A program made the translations under genes and the position numbers. The notes under the pieces are model-generated. The model saw only the letters and a program-made list of their open reading frames with translations. It ran no database searches and was not told the DNA's origin. Below are positions 8,266-16,252 of a stretch of DNA of 16,252 nt, piece after piece; the stretch's first letter is position 1, and each line of letters starts with the position of its first letter. This DNA comes from Candolleomyces eurysporus. Its lineage: Eukaryota > Basidiomycota > Agaricomycetes > Agaricales > Psathyrellaceae. Where the stretch lies: contig JANBPK010001689.1 of the NCBI GenBank assembly GCA_027579435.1, positions 1-16,252 of the forward strand, read 5' to 3'.

Positions 8266-8546
8266 CTAATCGATCCGCCGGGCATNAAAAAAACCTGGGA
8301 TCTTGAACTTCTTATACCCTGGAGGATGACCAAGCAAAGTGTTGGTACGTATTAGAGGGCTAAGGAATAAATAAGCACTGATGATTATTTTAGGTCAATA
8401 CAACCTACGCTCATGGGGGATAAATCAGAGGGGACAGANGGGGACAGAGGGGACAGAGGGAGGGAAGAGGGAGGAACAACTAGTCTTAGTCGAGGTTTAA
8501 ATGAAAAGTATGCAATGCCAGTTTCGAGATGAGCGGCGAAATATGA
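8266..8546. other. Intergenic, with purine-rich short tandem repeat
   Basis: No gene is recognised. At about 8427-8463 a 10-base unit GGGGACAGAG is repeated roughly three times, one unit containing an N, and continues into a G/A-rich tract to about 8480. On the minus strand, the sequence just before the caspase-like remnant (8266-8340) holds a T-run with an N. It could be more of that gene, but no frame is convincing. Confidence 0.45.
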
Positions 8547-9183
8547 GTGGCTCATCAGAGGGAAAATGCTCTCATCCGCCTTCTGACCTGCTTTTTAGCC
8601 CGATACAAGACTGGTGAACTCCGATTCGTACGGCGCAAAGATTTGTCCCCCTTTGTGATCTTTGCTCCAAGCCGGTCTGACCTCGCTGGAACATCTCTCA
8701 GTCGTATACCAGTAGCTCCAGAGAGGTAAGCATCCAGGCCATATTACAAAATGCCCCGCTCATAATCGTGAAATCGATGGCCATAGCTGTCTTATGTCGG
8801 GCTCTATGGACGAATCAATTGCAAGGATCGCACCACGAGTCATATTCAATAGAAGCCACAAACAGGTCAATGCACCTGTCCCAAATACAATACATGTGCA
8901 AGCAATTTCCTACGCGTGCTAAACACGAGGTGATTGTTGTACCAATCTCTTCCTCTTCACCCTTCGCTGTAAGGAGATCTCCGAACGACAACGGGAGTCA
9001 CATAGAATCAAGTGTGCGGCATCGGTGTTCATTTCCTTGGAGGGAGCATGTTTCTGAAACAACCTGACCCTCAGTATTACATCGCAGTGCTGTATAAAGG
9101 CAGGCTCGTACAGCACTGACTTGAACACTACCCGCCCCTTTGTCTTTCAATCAGACCTCTAACGAGCTAACGGTTTCTCAAGA
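8547..9183 (+). promoter_or_regulatory. G2 upstream region with TATA box
   Basis: The region is the counterpart of about 1390-1949 upstream of G1. TATAAAG at 9093-9099 lies about 90 bases before the G2 start. An open stretch to 8729 ends at a GTAAGCATCC donor-like site matched at 1509 upstream of G1. The encoded segments resemble each other weakly (FVIFAPSRSD versus FVTFDPCQSD), which could mean a relic exon. No complete gene is visible. Confidence 0.45.
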
Positions 9184-11374
9184 ATGGGATTTGTCAGATG
9201 GAAGGCTAATAATGCACACAAGGTACGCCGCTTCAACGATCGTCTTGATTGATACTCAAGGAGCTCGTACAGAATGTGTTTATCGCGTCAGTCTCTCTCT
9301 CGCTTGTTAACTATCCGTGCTTGCTCACTCATCAGGGCGATGTTCCTCTACCAGCGTAATGGGCTTGACTGGGAGTGGAAAATCTACTGTAAGTCTCCTC
9401 ATTTCTTCTTTCATCACTCGCAGTAGCTCATTGCACCACCTTATACTCACTGCGCTTACCCCTGGTTGACAGTTCATCAACCTAGCCACCCAATCGTCCA
9501 AAAAGCTCAGAGTTAGGGACTCGAATCTTTCCTGCACGGATGAGTTTAAATTCGCAAACCCGTTCTATTTGGACGGTTACCGAATATTCTTGTTCGATGC
9601 TCCAAGTTTCGACAATACGAACAAGTCTGAAGTTGAAATACTCGGGATCATCACATCTATCCTAGAGAAACAGTACGTATTCGTTCATGCATGAAACCCC
9701 AAGAGTCTCCAGCTGTTCGTGGATCTGAATTCCCTTCCTGCAGATACCGCAGAGGTTTAACCCTTCATGGAATCATCTACGTCCACCGAATCGACCTCCA
9801 TGTCAGCAGCCTCGCCAAAACGGACTTTGACATCTTCTGCAAGTTATGCGGGGACTCTTTCCTCCGGAACGTCGTCATAATGACCAACATGTGGTCCCGC
9901 CTCCCCTCAGAGCTCGAAGGCCTTCGTCAAGCTACTGATCTCGCCAGTCTCGACGATCTCTTCGAACCGGCGATCGCCAAGGGCACTGTGATGATGTATC
10001 ATATGCAGGATACAGAGGAGAGTGCACATGAAATTCTACGCCAGATCCTGAAGAACGATCCGATGCCGTTGTCGATCCAGACAGAAATAGTCGACCAGAA
10101 CAAGAATATCACCGAAACGAGTGTGGGGATGGCTGTCTACAAGAATCCGGTGCTACTCTTTCGACAAAAGGAGCTGACAGAGCGTTTAGAGGTGGCAGAA
10201 AAGGCAAGGAAGGAGGCGCTTGTGGAAGCCGAGCAAGTTCGTCAACTGCTGGAGCAGTTGGAGGAGGAGAAACGCAACCAAACGAGGCAGCACCAGTTGC
10301 TCCAAGAGCAATTGGCTCAATCCGAAAGGAAATGCGAGCAAGCTATGTGTGAGGCGGATGAGGCAAAAGAGAGAGGTCGGAGAGATGCTCAGGCAGCTGA
10401 AGATAGGCGGCAACAGGAGGTACAGGCAGTTACGCAAGAGGGCGATGAGCGAGTGCGTCAACTCCTAGAGAAATGGGAGGAGGAAAGAGGCGACCATACG
10501 AGGCGGTACCAGTTGCTCCAAGAGCAATTCGCCGAAGCCGAAAGGAAGCACGAGCAAGCTATTCGTGACGCAGAAGAGAGAAACCGAAGAGAGGCTCAGG
10601 CAGCTGAAGCTAGGCGGCGCCAGGAGCTAGAGGCCGCCGAAAGACGTCGAGCGCAGGAGATGGCGGACGTGGAGGACATAGTGAAGGACAGGATGAAGGA
10701 CAGGATGATGCCACCCGATTTCCCAGGCTTCAGGCATGGTTGCATCGTCTCCGGCCGGTCTTATGCCATGTTCAACAAGGAAGACAATTCTTACTACGTG
10801 ACTGTTGACGAGAAGACGGAACACAGTGAGTACTCACCACTGAAGCTCTCTATGAATGCTGTCGAAAGGAAACTCTAGTTATCATGGAATCCCGATTGGA
10901 TCAACAATCGAGAGCTCGTCAGCAGGTGAGCTATTGCCAACGGAAATTCCCACTTGACAATTGACTCTGGCTACCCAAAGTGGAGATTCAAGAGCCATAG
11001 CCACCAAGGTGACATAACGATATGGACAATTCAATCAGCGAGCAGCGGCAAGTATCTCTGCGCCCAAGATCCAGCGGGGCGGCTCAAGGCATGCGAAACT
11101 TCGTCTCCATCATTATGGCGCACTAGTAAAGTCTCTGGTCGCCAGTTTCGGTGAGCTTTGAGCGCCCGGCAGGTCATCCAGCTTCTGACCAGGGCTGTGA
11201 TTCGAACTTTCCAACTGGTTTTGATCTCCTAGATTTCATCTTCACAATGCCTTGCCAGGCTACGGAGACAGACTCGTCCTTGCGGTCTCCGAAGGACGTG
11301 CCAAGAGTGGAGATGTGATCGATATGTTCTCTCAGCTGGACGATCAGCGTGAGATTTGGGTCATGGAGGAGTGA
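9184..11374 (+). CDS. P-loop GTPase / coiled-coil / beta-trefoil protein G2
   Basis: Exons are 9184-9222, 9273-9286, 9355-9388, 9473-9672, 9744-10825, 10879-10925, 10981-11150 and 11233-11374. They sum to 1728 bases (575 residues plus stop) with every phase consistent and no frame error. The exon pattern is the same as in G1. Residues 19-29 carry VMGLTGSGKST. The G3 motif, DTPG in G1, is DAPS here (9596-9607). TNMW replaces NKxD as in G1. A coiled coil spans about residues 225-410 and includes two tandem 72-residue units. The C-terminal ~158 residues carry SGRSYAMFN, RARQQW, IWTIQSASSGKYLC and EIWVMEE, consistent with a ricin-B-like trefoil. The G3 change suggests impaired hydrolysis or a binding-only role; that is inference. 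Exon 1 (MGFVRWKANNAHK) differs entirely from that of G1, so the start is less certain than the rest. The function is not known. Confidence 0.85.
9273..9286 (+). other. 14-base microexon of G2
   Basis: AATGTGTTTATCGC lies between a GTACAG acceptor and a GTCAGT donor and encodes NVFI plus part of Ala. Joining it to the third exon at 9355 gives NVFIAVMGLTGSGKST. Skipping it would remove the strand before the P-loop and shift the frame. Confidence 0.75.
10237..10668 (+). repeat. Two tandem 216-base coiled-coil units in G2
   Basis: Unit 1 starts VRQLLEQLEEEKRN and unit 2 starts VRQLLEKWEEERGD exactly 216 bases later. Both contain QLLQEQ followed by SERKCEQAM or AERKHEQAI. Unit 2 resembles the single unit of G1 (3028-3243) more than unit 1 does, for example in AEERNRREAQAAEARRRQ. 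Confidence 0.75.
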
Positions 11375-11583
11375 AACTGATCAAGACTACCTTTATCACG
11401 TTTACTTGAGAATGACGCCTGACTGAATGAGTATGTGTATCGCGAGTAAGATGGCGGTAGCTTGAAAGTATTTTAAGAAATAATCCACCGTATGTATTAC
11501 GTACCGTTGACGATCTTCGGCGACACAAAGAACCTACCTCGAACGTTCAAACCAGATATCGGCCTTAAGTAAGCTTTGTAAAT
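11375..11583. other. 3' flank of G2
   Basis: Positions about 11420-11500 match the flank downstream of G1 (4010-4090), so this is probably the shared 3' untranslated or terminator region. After about 11500 the two flanks diverge, and the sequence leads into the trefoil remnant. Confidence 0.45.
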
Positions 11584-11868
11584 TTGGGAGCACTCGGAGG
11601 ACATACCAACAGGGACAATCCCAGAGCGATTTGTGTAGTGATCCCTAAAGGTGCCTTTCTTGAGGGGATATCGAAAGGGTCCTTCGGTGATAAGACCAAG
11701 AACAGGCGGAGTGGATATGAGTGGACACCTGTTATGAAAATTCCAATAACGGCCCAGACTAATACGACGATATGGTCGCTTCAATCAAACGCCTCAGCGG
11801 CTAGTATTTGCAAACGAGAGAAAGGATCAACCTGTTCGACGGACTTGGGAGGTTTGGATCAAAATTAG
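11584..11868 (+). pseudogene. Beta-trefoil remnant of another GTPase copy
   Basis: An open frame contains TTIWSLQSNASAASICKRE. At DNA level (ACGATATGG, CTTCAATCA, AGCGGC, AGTAT near 11766-11812) it aligns with the seventh exon of G2 (ITIWTIQSASSGKYLC near 11013). In another frame the end reads RRTWEVWIK, resembling DDEVWIM at the end of G1. The upstream part (VIPKGAFLEGISKGSFGD) has no clear match. It appears to be a decayed fourth GTPase-derived fragment at the expected place, just beyond the 3' end of a reductase. Confidence 0.5.
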
Positions 11869-11946
11869 ACTGAACGGGTATCGTGGGTGCGATGATGACG
11901 GTTTCGATATATTCCAAGACGATATAATCAGCAAGACACACCAAAT

Positions 11947-12134
11947 ATGTACCATAGCCGCCCCCAGCCCTCTGAGACGGCCAGCCAAGACGACCGCTTC
12001 ACATTTGAAATGAACGCGACCGGAAGTAGCAGCATTAGTCGCGCTAGCAGCCCTTCTACTGCTCTCCCTCTCCCCCATGACGACGAGGACCGAGTCATCA
12101 CAGCTGACAACGCAAAACGTGTAGGACTCCGAGG
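11947..12134 (+). pseudogene. Orphan N-terminal exon of unknown gene
   Basis: ATG at 11947 opens a 62-codon Ser/Asp-rich frame (MYHSRPQPSETASQDDRFTF, then ASSPSTALPLPHDDEDR). It runs to CTCCGAGG followed by the donor-like GTGAGC at 12135. Composition and the donor suggest a genuine first coding exon with a disordered N-terminus. No matching downstream exon is seen, because the convergent reductase starts 50 bases later. A decayed counterpart with a stop lies at about 4150-4330. I do not recognise the family. A 3' untranslated origin is the alternative. Confidence 0.35.
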
Positions 12135-12184
12135 GTGAGCNAAAAAGCCGAATGGAGGGCCTGAGCCTGCCCAGCAAATGCGTT

Positions 12185-13517
12185 CTATGCGGTATTGGGA
12201 GGCCCTTGAGCCCCGGCATTGTCAATTTCTTCGATTTCTTCTGAAGTGAGCGGGGCTGTTTCCGACGGAGATCGGTTAGCAAGATGACCATACCCAANGA
12301 AAGCGGAGAAAGAGAAAAGAGAGGACAGTGAGACGTACGTAGATCCCCGACGGACAGATACTCTTCGAGGTGCTTCTTATTCGAGCTTGTCCTGAATAGA
12401 CGGTTCACGTTTGAGTTGACGGGCACGCAGAGGAGAACCAAGCCATCACTAACGTGACGATGACAGCGCCTTTAGCTTTCACCCACAAGAAAATGACTTG
12501 GGTGGGCGTGATTCCCAGTCGTTCGGCTGCCTGCTTGATAGGCGCATCGACAGGGCCTCCGGGGTATGCGGTGATAGGACTGTTAGAAAATGTGAGGTTC
12601 AGTTAACAAATGAAATACATCAGCGGTGAGTATGGGTATGGCGCACGCAAGACTTCCATAGGCTTCGGTGACGATGCCGTGGCTTGCTTGGTACTCTAAC
12701 AGTGGTTTTAGTTGGGTGTAGTTGTACGGATGGAAGCGGATCTAGCGAGAGGTCATCATTATTCATATATGGGCAATGAATCACCGACTTAAGGTAAAAT
12801 ACCTGATTGACTGCAGGGATAACTTTGGCATGCTTGAGAAGGGTTTGGAGCTCCTCGATACCAAAATTGCTAACCCCAATGCTCCTTCAGACAAGACGGA
12901 TTCGATATCAGCCGTGCGCAATACGCACAACAAGTCGGACGGAACGAACTTTGCAAGACCCTCTTCTTGGATCTTCTCAAACGCGGTCCATGCACCAATA
13001 TAATCTCCTCGAGGGGCGTGTATGAGGTACAGGTCGAGGTATTTTATACCAATCTAAGGACGAAGACGTTTTACCAGCCGTAAGTCCCACGCAAGGACAC
13101 GCTGGAAGTCAAGTCGAAAACGCACCTTGCCCAAGCTGTCTTCCAACGCCTTGCGGGGCGTCTCGTGTGGAAGGCCATACTTGGAGGTGATGTAGAGAGT
13201 TGAGGGCTCTAAGCCGCTCTCCCTAATGGCACGCCCGACGCTCTCTTCGTTCCGATGTCTGGGAGTCACATAAAGAGATAAGGGGTGCTTAGCACGAAGA
13301 AGTAACTGAGACGGACGCTGCGCAGTATCGATATGTGAGAATCCGGCTTCTATGGCTTGTTCGATGTAGGCGTGTATATCCTTGCCCTTATTTACGCTAC
13401 CTGAGCCAAAGGCAATGGAGGGTATCTGAAAGAAATAAAATAAGAATTACGTCAAAACCATATGTTATAAACGCTCACTTTGCGACCATCGTTCAACTGG
13501 ATATCTGAGAAGGGCAT
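12185..13517 (-). pseudogene. Aldo-keto reductase copy B, single 1-base deletion
   Basis: Same nine-exon structure as copy A: exon 1 at 13479-13517 (MPFSDIQLNDGRK), stop TAG at 12185-12187 after GPPNTA. Exons 4-9 carry no indel ([84 protein letters not shown]). The only lesion I find is at the start of the third exon. Copy A reads ACTATCGGAAC (HYRNE) and copy B reads ACATCGGAAC (13258 downwards), losing one base of the catalytic Tyr codon. Translation would stop about 16 codons later. This is either a recent null allele or a sequencing error; if an error, the gene encodes a normal ~270-residue AKR. It shares a divergent promoter with the intact transporter. Confidence 0.75.
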
Positions 13518-14024
13518 TTGTGGGCTGCGCAGATGGTGGTGGTGGTCAGGGTCAGGACCGTGGGCTTGATCGCACTGCGCAAGACTTCTTGCAATGATCG
13601 CAGTGAGCTATATACCCTTTTGCTTGCAATTGTAGTATGACGTGCGATTGGCCAAAACTTTGGGAAAAGAGGCAATTCAAGGAAAGCCATCCGAGAGTCT
13701 GACGCCATATAGACGCCCTCCCAGGAAAGAAAGGAAATACACCCTCGGACTCAAATACCGAGCACCCCACTGCGTCGAGGGTATTCTTCACGAGTATCGT
13801 CGACATTTTGAGATGCTTGGGATGAATTGTCTTGAGGACTCCGATGCGGCGGAAGAGAAACAAATGTGTGTTGTGGTATGTTTGTGTGTGCCTGGCCCTG
13901 GCCTGCAGTCCTAGGCCTGTCGCTCTTGTTCGCTGCGTTGCGCATCTGCACTGTTGAGTCTGTCTCCCTCGCCTCTTTGCTCATCGCTGCCTGGTGCAGA
14001 CCGTGCTCAACGTCATCATCCACC
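13518..14024. promoter_or_regulatory. Divergent promoter between reductase B and transporter T3
   Basis: TATATA at 13609-13614 (minus-strand use) lies about 95 bases before the reductase ATG and is shared with unit 2. On the transporter side a TG-rich tract (13866-13890) and C/T-rich stretches precede the start context CCACCATGG. An upstream in-frame extension of the transporter is open back to 13866, but the Kozak-like context favours 14025. Confidence 0.6.
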
Positions 14025-15966
14025 ATGGCCACAACGGCGACAATAGCTGCCGTCGTCGCTTCCAACAACAATGCCAACGGTCCATATGGCCAACAGGCTA
14101 GACGTCCAACCCCGCTCCCGCTACCCGAGGACGACGATCACCTCCCCCGCCTCAATGGTCGTCCCCGGGTCCTGACAGTAGGCTCGGAGGATTCTGATAC
14201 TGAAGATTCTCCAGAACTGTCAGCTATAGATTCCTCCGCTGCACTTATCCTTGTCCACGACGACCCCCATGATTCCCAACAATTCGGCTTCTCAGACGAG
14301 GACGATGGAGACGAGGATGACGACATTGTCAGTCCAATATTCGAGATAAGGAGGACAACCATCCCGGCCCTACCACCACGCACCGTCTTCCTCTATCTAC
14401 TCGCCCCATTCCTCAAGTTTGGAGCGCTGAACATTCTACCTGCCGCGGACCGTCTGGACCTCAAATTTGGGCTGCCCGCACTCTTCCTATCCGCCATATG
14501 CACCGCATTCTCAAGACAGATATGGTACATGCTCGCACGATATTTGCGCAAGGCCGAAGTCCCTGAAGTCCTGTGCGATACCTTTGCTAAAGCGAGAGGC
14601 AAGGAAAAGCAGAGGAACTTTATTAGGTTAGGCGTAAAAGTCGGGACGGCCGTTGCTAGCTCCCTTCTTGCTATTCTTTATCTCCATGGTATGTCGTTCA
14701 TCTTCTATGAGCTTCCAGCGCCTGACCAGAGATGCCTAGAATCCGTCCGCGTGCTTCTTCCCTTCCTCCCAACATCCAATCTTCTTCAACTCCTCATCGT
14801 CGTCATATGCGGCTTTGTGGTCTTCTTCCTCTCATATGCGCAATCCCTATCGTCGAAGCGAGTTGTCTTCGCCTCGTGGTTATCCATCTTCGCCTACCTG
14901 GCGTGGTTCATATGCGCCATCTATGCCCATGCAAAGGGCTTCCTGTTTGATGGTGGTTCATCCACCTCACCGCCCTCTGGTTGGAAAGGCATCTGTCAGT
15001 ACGCTTATACCTACTCTCGTATGCTTGCGCTGATGTAGAATCTTAGTTGTCATCGCTTTCACCTTTGCCACATCCTCCACTCTCCCTCTCTACGCCTCCC
15101 TCAAAAGTGGGATCAATCCCGTCACGACTGCCAAGACACCCCGGTCACGGTCGTTCCGCTTCCTCTCTTTCGCATCCATCTTCTGCGCTATCCTCTTCCT
15201 TCTCCCTCTCGTTATCTTTGCGGCTCGGCCGAACATCCCTGCAGCTGTGAGTGTTCCTTCTCTCCCTCATCCACCTTCCTACATGCCGAGTGTTGATTTG
15301 GTTCAGCGCTCACATTCTCCCCAGATATCTCCTCGGGCTATGAGCTTGTCAAGTCCCGGTGTCCTTTCACCTTCTCTCCCTCTGCCGAAAGATCCAACGC
15401 CGCAATCGATCCAAACGGCCCTCGCAGCCCTCTCAGCCTCAACCCTCCTTTTGGGAGTTGCTCAACCGCTGCTTACAATCCCCATCCTACCGATTCGCGT
15501 CGTACGCACGAATATTAACCTCACACGTGTGGTTATCTCCCCAGCGATCATCGTCTTCTCGCTGGGGCTTTCCCTCGTCTCGTCTTCGGCATTTACAGCC
15601 CAATTCGTCTATGTTCTGACTGCGGTGGTTTTGGCCATCAGTCTCGTCAGTACATACGTTTTCCCGTGCGTTATGCACATCTGCGTGCACAATTTCAAGA
15701 GGCCGCTTGCAATTGTTATGCCGAGGACGCCCATGCTACCTACGCCTGCTTCGCCCGCCGTTGGTGGGGCTGGCGGTAGTAGTGGAAGCGGAGGCCTTTC
15801 ACCCAACTTAGATAACCGAACGGACGAGCTCCTGCAGAGGAAGGAGAGGGCGCTGCAGAGGAAGCAGTTTAGGAAGAGGATTGTTTGGGATTTGGGTGTT
15901 TGGGTGCAGCTTGGGTTGTGTGCGGTGGGGCTTGTGTTGGCTGCGTCGAGTTTGGTGCAGCGGTGA
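14025..15966 (+). CDS. Multi-pass membrane transporter, AAAP (Aa_trans)-like, T3
   Basis: Three exons (14025-14994, 15047-15246, 15307-15966) give about 609 residues. The first intron has CTGATG before TAG. The second could alternatively end at 15324, also in frame. Residues 1-~115 are disordered and acidic (EDDGDEDDD). From ~119 there are about eight to ten hydrophobic segments separated by basic loops (KARGKEKQRN, AKTPRSRSF). Other motifs are RQIWYMLARYLRK, TSSTLPLYASLKSG, VFPCVMHICVHNFKRPL and a late DELLQRKERALQRKQ...WDLGVW before a last membrane helix. The combination recalls basidiomycete amino-acid transporter-like proteins of the AAAP/SLC38-type family; I rate that from memory, not a search. 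It probably sits in the plasma or vacuolar membrane. It is the only intact transporter of the three in the window. Confidence 0.75.
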
Positions 15967-16252
15967 TGGACGGTTCTCCCGATCATTTTCTCATCTCTCA
16001 TCCGCTGGATACTACGTGCACATCATTACTATACTTCTTTGCATCTGGGCGTTCATTTTTTCCTATTNTTTTTTTTTTGTCTCTTTTTACCCCAGNATTG
16101 AGCCGNAGCTGCTTACCGGTTGTACCGGTTAGAAGTGTACCACTGTCTTTTCCCGCCCTTTTCTTCTTTTCACTCCTTTTGGTCAAAGTGTACATACTTG
16201 ATAGGTATGATTCTAGCGGGCTGATCTATGTACCTATCTGTAGTATATCTTT
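15967..16252. other. 3' flank of transporter T3
   Basis: This is probably 3' untranslated sequence and beyond. It contains a T-rich tract with Ns at about 16068-16106 and a repeated ACCGGTT word near 16116-16130. No coding exon or RNA gene is recognised. Confidence 0.45.

Noticed and set aside
10186..10461. Leu-rich minus-strand frame resembling membrane segments
   Set aside because: It is the antisense shadow of the Glu/Arg/Gln-rich coiled coil of G2, whose reverse complement reads as Leu/Ser/Phe.
11827..12441. 204-codon minus-strand open frame
   Set aside because: It reads through the introns of reductase B and past its true stop. Only the parts coinciding with exons 8 and 9 are real, and exon 9 is in another frame.
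13866..14024. N-terminal extension of transporter T3 with a hydrophobic, signal-like stretch
   Set aside because: The extension is in frame but covers the TG-rich promoter tract. The ATG at 14025 has the better context and begins the part conserved with T1 and T2.
1..16252. Transposon or CRISPR origin of the repeats
   Set aside because: The repeats are gene-sized blocks with preserved exon structure. I saw no terminal inverted or long terminal repeats, no transposase or reverse transcriptase motif, and no regular spacer-repeat pattern.

Overview
The window looks like nuclear DNA of a basidiomycete fungus, most likely an Agaricomycete. The genes are dense in short GT-AG introns of about 50-80 bases, several with CTGAC/CTGAT-like branch sites. 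The gene content also fits: a P-loop GTPase with a coiled coil and a beta-trefoil tail, an AKR-type reductase, an AAAP-like multi-pass membrane protein, and the C-terminal part of a fungal caspase-like (C14) protein. I saw no rRNA, tRNA, CRISPR array or complete transposon. Single Ns occur at about eleven sites, mostly in or beside homopolymers, and look like assembly padding.

The main structure is a decayed tandem array of one module: an aldo-keto reductase on the minus strand, then after a ~0.45-0.5 kb divergent promoter a membrane transporter on the plus strand, then on the plus strand a GTPase/coiled-coil/trefoil gene. Unit 1 (about 300-4150) has a reductase remnant (311-538), a transporter 5' remnant without its ATG (987-1166) and a nearly intact GTPase, G1 (1950-3967). 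Unit 2 (about 4150-6925) has a nine-exon reductase with three indels (4358-5695), a transporter with a ~1.1 kb internal deletion (6166-6770) and, joined directly to it, only the tail of a GTPase (6771-6925). An unrelated minus-strand caspase-like remnant follows (7240-8265). Next comes a fully open GTPase, G2 (9184-11374), then a trefoil remnant (11584-11868), a reductase with a single 1-base deletion (12185-13517) and the one intact transporter (14025-15966).

Eight-exon models for G1 and G2 agree exon for exon. G2 is open over 575 codons. G1 is open over 523 codons once the extra base at the N near 2875 is discounted. Each has an N-terminal G domain, a long charged coiled coil and a C-terminal domain with Q-x-W and ricin-B-like spacing. 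G2 carries two copies of a 72-residue coiled-coil unit where G1 has one, and its G3 motif has changed from DTPG to DAPS.

GTPases and reductases are tail to tail; reductases and transporters are head to head. Nothing shows that the three proteins act in one pathway. They may simply have been duplicated together. All exon boundaries come from reading splice signals and comparing paralogues within the window; there is no transcript evidence.
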